Origin: a virus
DNA: 37,599 nucleotides
Direction: 5' to 3' (one strand)
Virus record (IMG/VR): IMGVR_UViG_3300022858_000070
Location: 1 to 37,599 of that record
Shown here: positions 37,295 to 37,599 of the stretch, piece after piece
Numbering within the stretch: the stretch's first letter is position 1
How the letters are laid out: each line of letters starts with the position of its first letter
Notes under the pieces: generated by a model
What the model saw: only the letters and a program-made list of their open reading frames with translations
Told to the model about the DNA's origin: nothing
Database searches by the model: none
Made by a program: the position numbers and the translations under genes

Positions 37295-37599
37295 TAGTTT
37301 TGAATTCCTCTCATAAGTGATACGACCTGAGATGGACGCACAGCAAAGGGGTCAGGGTAGAAACAATTTACGCCCTTACAGATAAAAAATAACCCTTTAC
37401 CATCCTTGCCTATGTAGGCTATCTGATGAATAATAGTTCCCTTGCCATATTTATAAATAATAGTATCGCCTACAGCAAGGTCATCTATTGTAAAGTCTTT
37501 GGTCATTAGGACAATGTGCCCATAATCTAATAAGCCATCCATCGAGTTGGTATCTTGGACAGTAGTGGTATAAATCACTGGCAGGTTTTTAACCGTCAG
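37294..37599 (-). CDS. S26/S24-like peptidase, 5' end cut by window edge
   Basis: The frame is open to the window edge (102 codons visible), so the GTG at 37576-37578 is probably internal and the true start lies outside. It has the layout of signal-peptidase/LexA-type folds: NSMDGLL holds the candidate nucleophile Ser, then HIVLMTKDFTIDDLAVGDTI, and IIHQIAYIG with a His where the Ser-His (archaeal/SipW) type has its base. No membrane anchor is seen in the visible part and no Lys of the Ser-Lys type is in place. Protein processing or a regulatory role is possible; catalytic activity is uncertain. Confidence 0.55.
   Translation of the reverse strand: MTVKNLPVIYTTTVQDTNSMDGLLDYGHIVLMTKDFTIDDLAVGDTIIYKYGKGTIIHQIAYIGKDGKGLFFICKGVNCFYPDPFAVRPSQVVSLMRGIQN

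Overview
The window is a contiguous piece of a tailed double-stranded DNA phage genome (Caudoviricetes, long non-contractile tail, HK97-type capsid). Every gene I can support is on the minus strand, so the genome reads from right to left, and both ends are cut: the rightmost gene lacks its 5' end and the leftmost its 3' end. Genes are tightly packed with ATGA or TAATG overlaps, strong GGAGG-type ribosome binding sites and sigma-70-like promoters, which indicates a bacterial host. The sequence does not identify the host; the gene set looks like that of phages assembled from uncultured bacteria. No integrase or endolysin is seen, although a recombination-directionality-factor-like protein is present.

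Right end (37.6-36.0 kb): a peptidase-like protein cut by the edge, a small membrane protein, a two-helix holin candidate, an XhlA-like membrane protein and three small unknowns, closed by a Rho-independent terminator at 35.9 kb. A near-consensus promoter at 35.8 kb then starts the early and replication region (35.7-24.2 kb): a Cro-like repressor candidate, many small proteins, an apparent TnpB/omega-RNA relic, an RDF-like protein, a tRNA-like element, a Gp37/Gp68-type and a second radical-SAM-type protein, an O-like replication initiator with internal iteron-like repeats, a DnaC-like helicase loader, a VRR-NUC nuclease, a small HNH nuclease and an HTH protein that may control late genes.

A second promoter at 24.1 kb starts the morphogenesis operon: TerS, TerL, portal, MuF-like minor head protein, a Met-type tRNA (CAT), a ChaB-protease-scaffold fusion, a decoration-like protein, the major capsid protein, small proteins, a protein with eighteen 20-residue repeats, then adaptor, stopper, tail-completion and tail-terminator proteins. 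After these come the major tail protein, the tail assembly chaperones G and G-T (made by a -1 frameshift), a tape measure protein that seems to start with ATT, a hub protein carrying DUF2341 and LamG-like modules, and probable fibre genes.

The most unusual points are: a moron-like HNH cassette with its own promoter and terminator between short direct repeats, which seems to have copied the end of the tail-terminator gene; a four-codon reading frame with a strong ribosome binding site ahead of a terminator in the major tail gene leader; a degraded TnpB C-terminus with omega-RNA-like folds; iteron-like 23-bp repeats inside the O-like gene; an exact 60-bp repeat array followed by an apparent frameshift; and several terminators inside the late operon.
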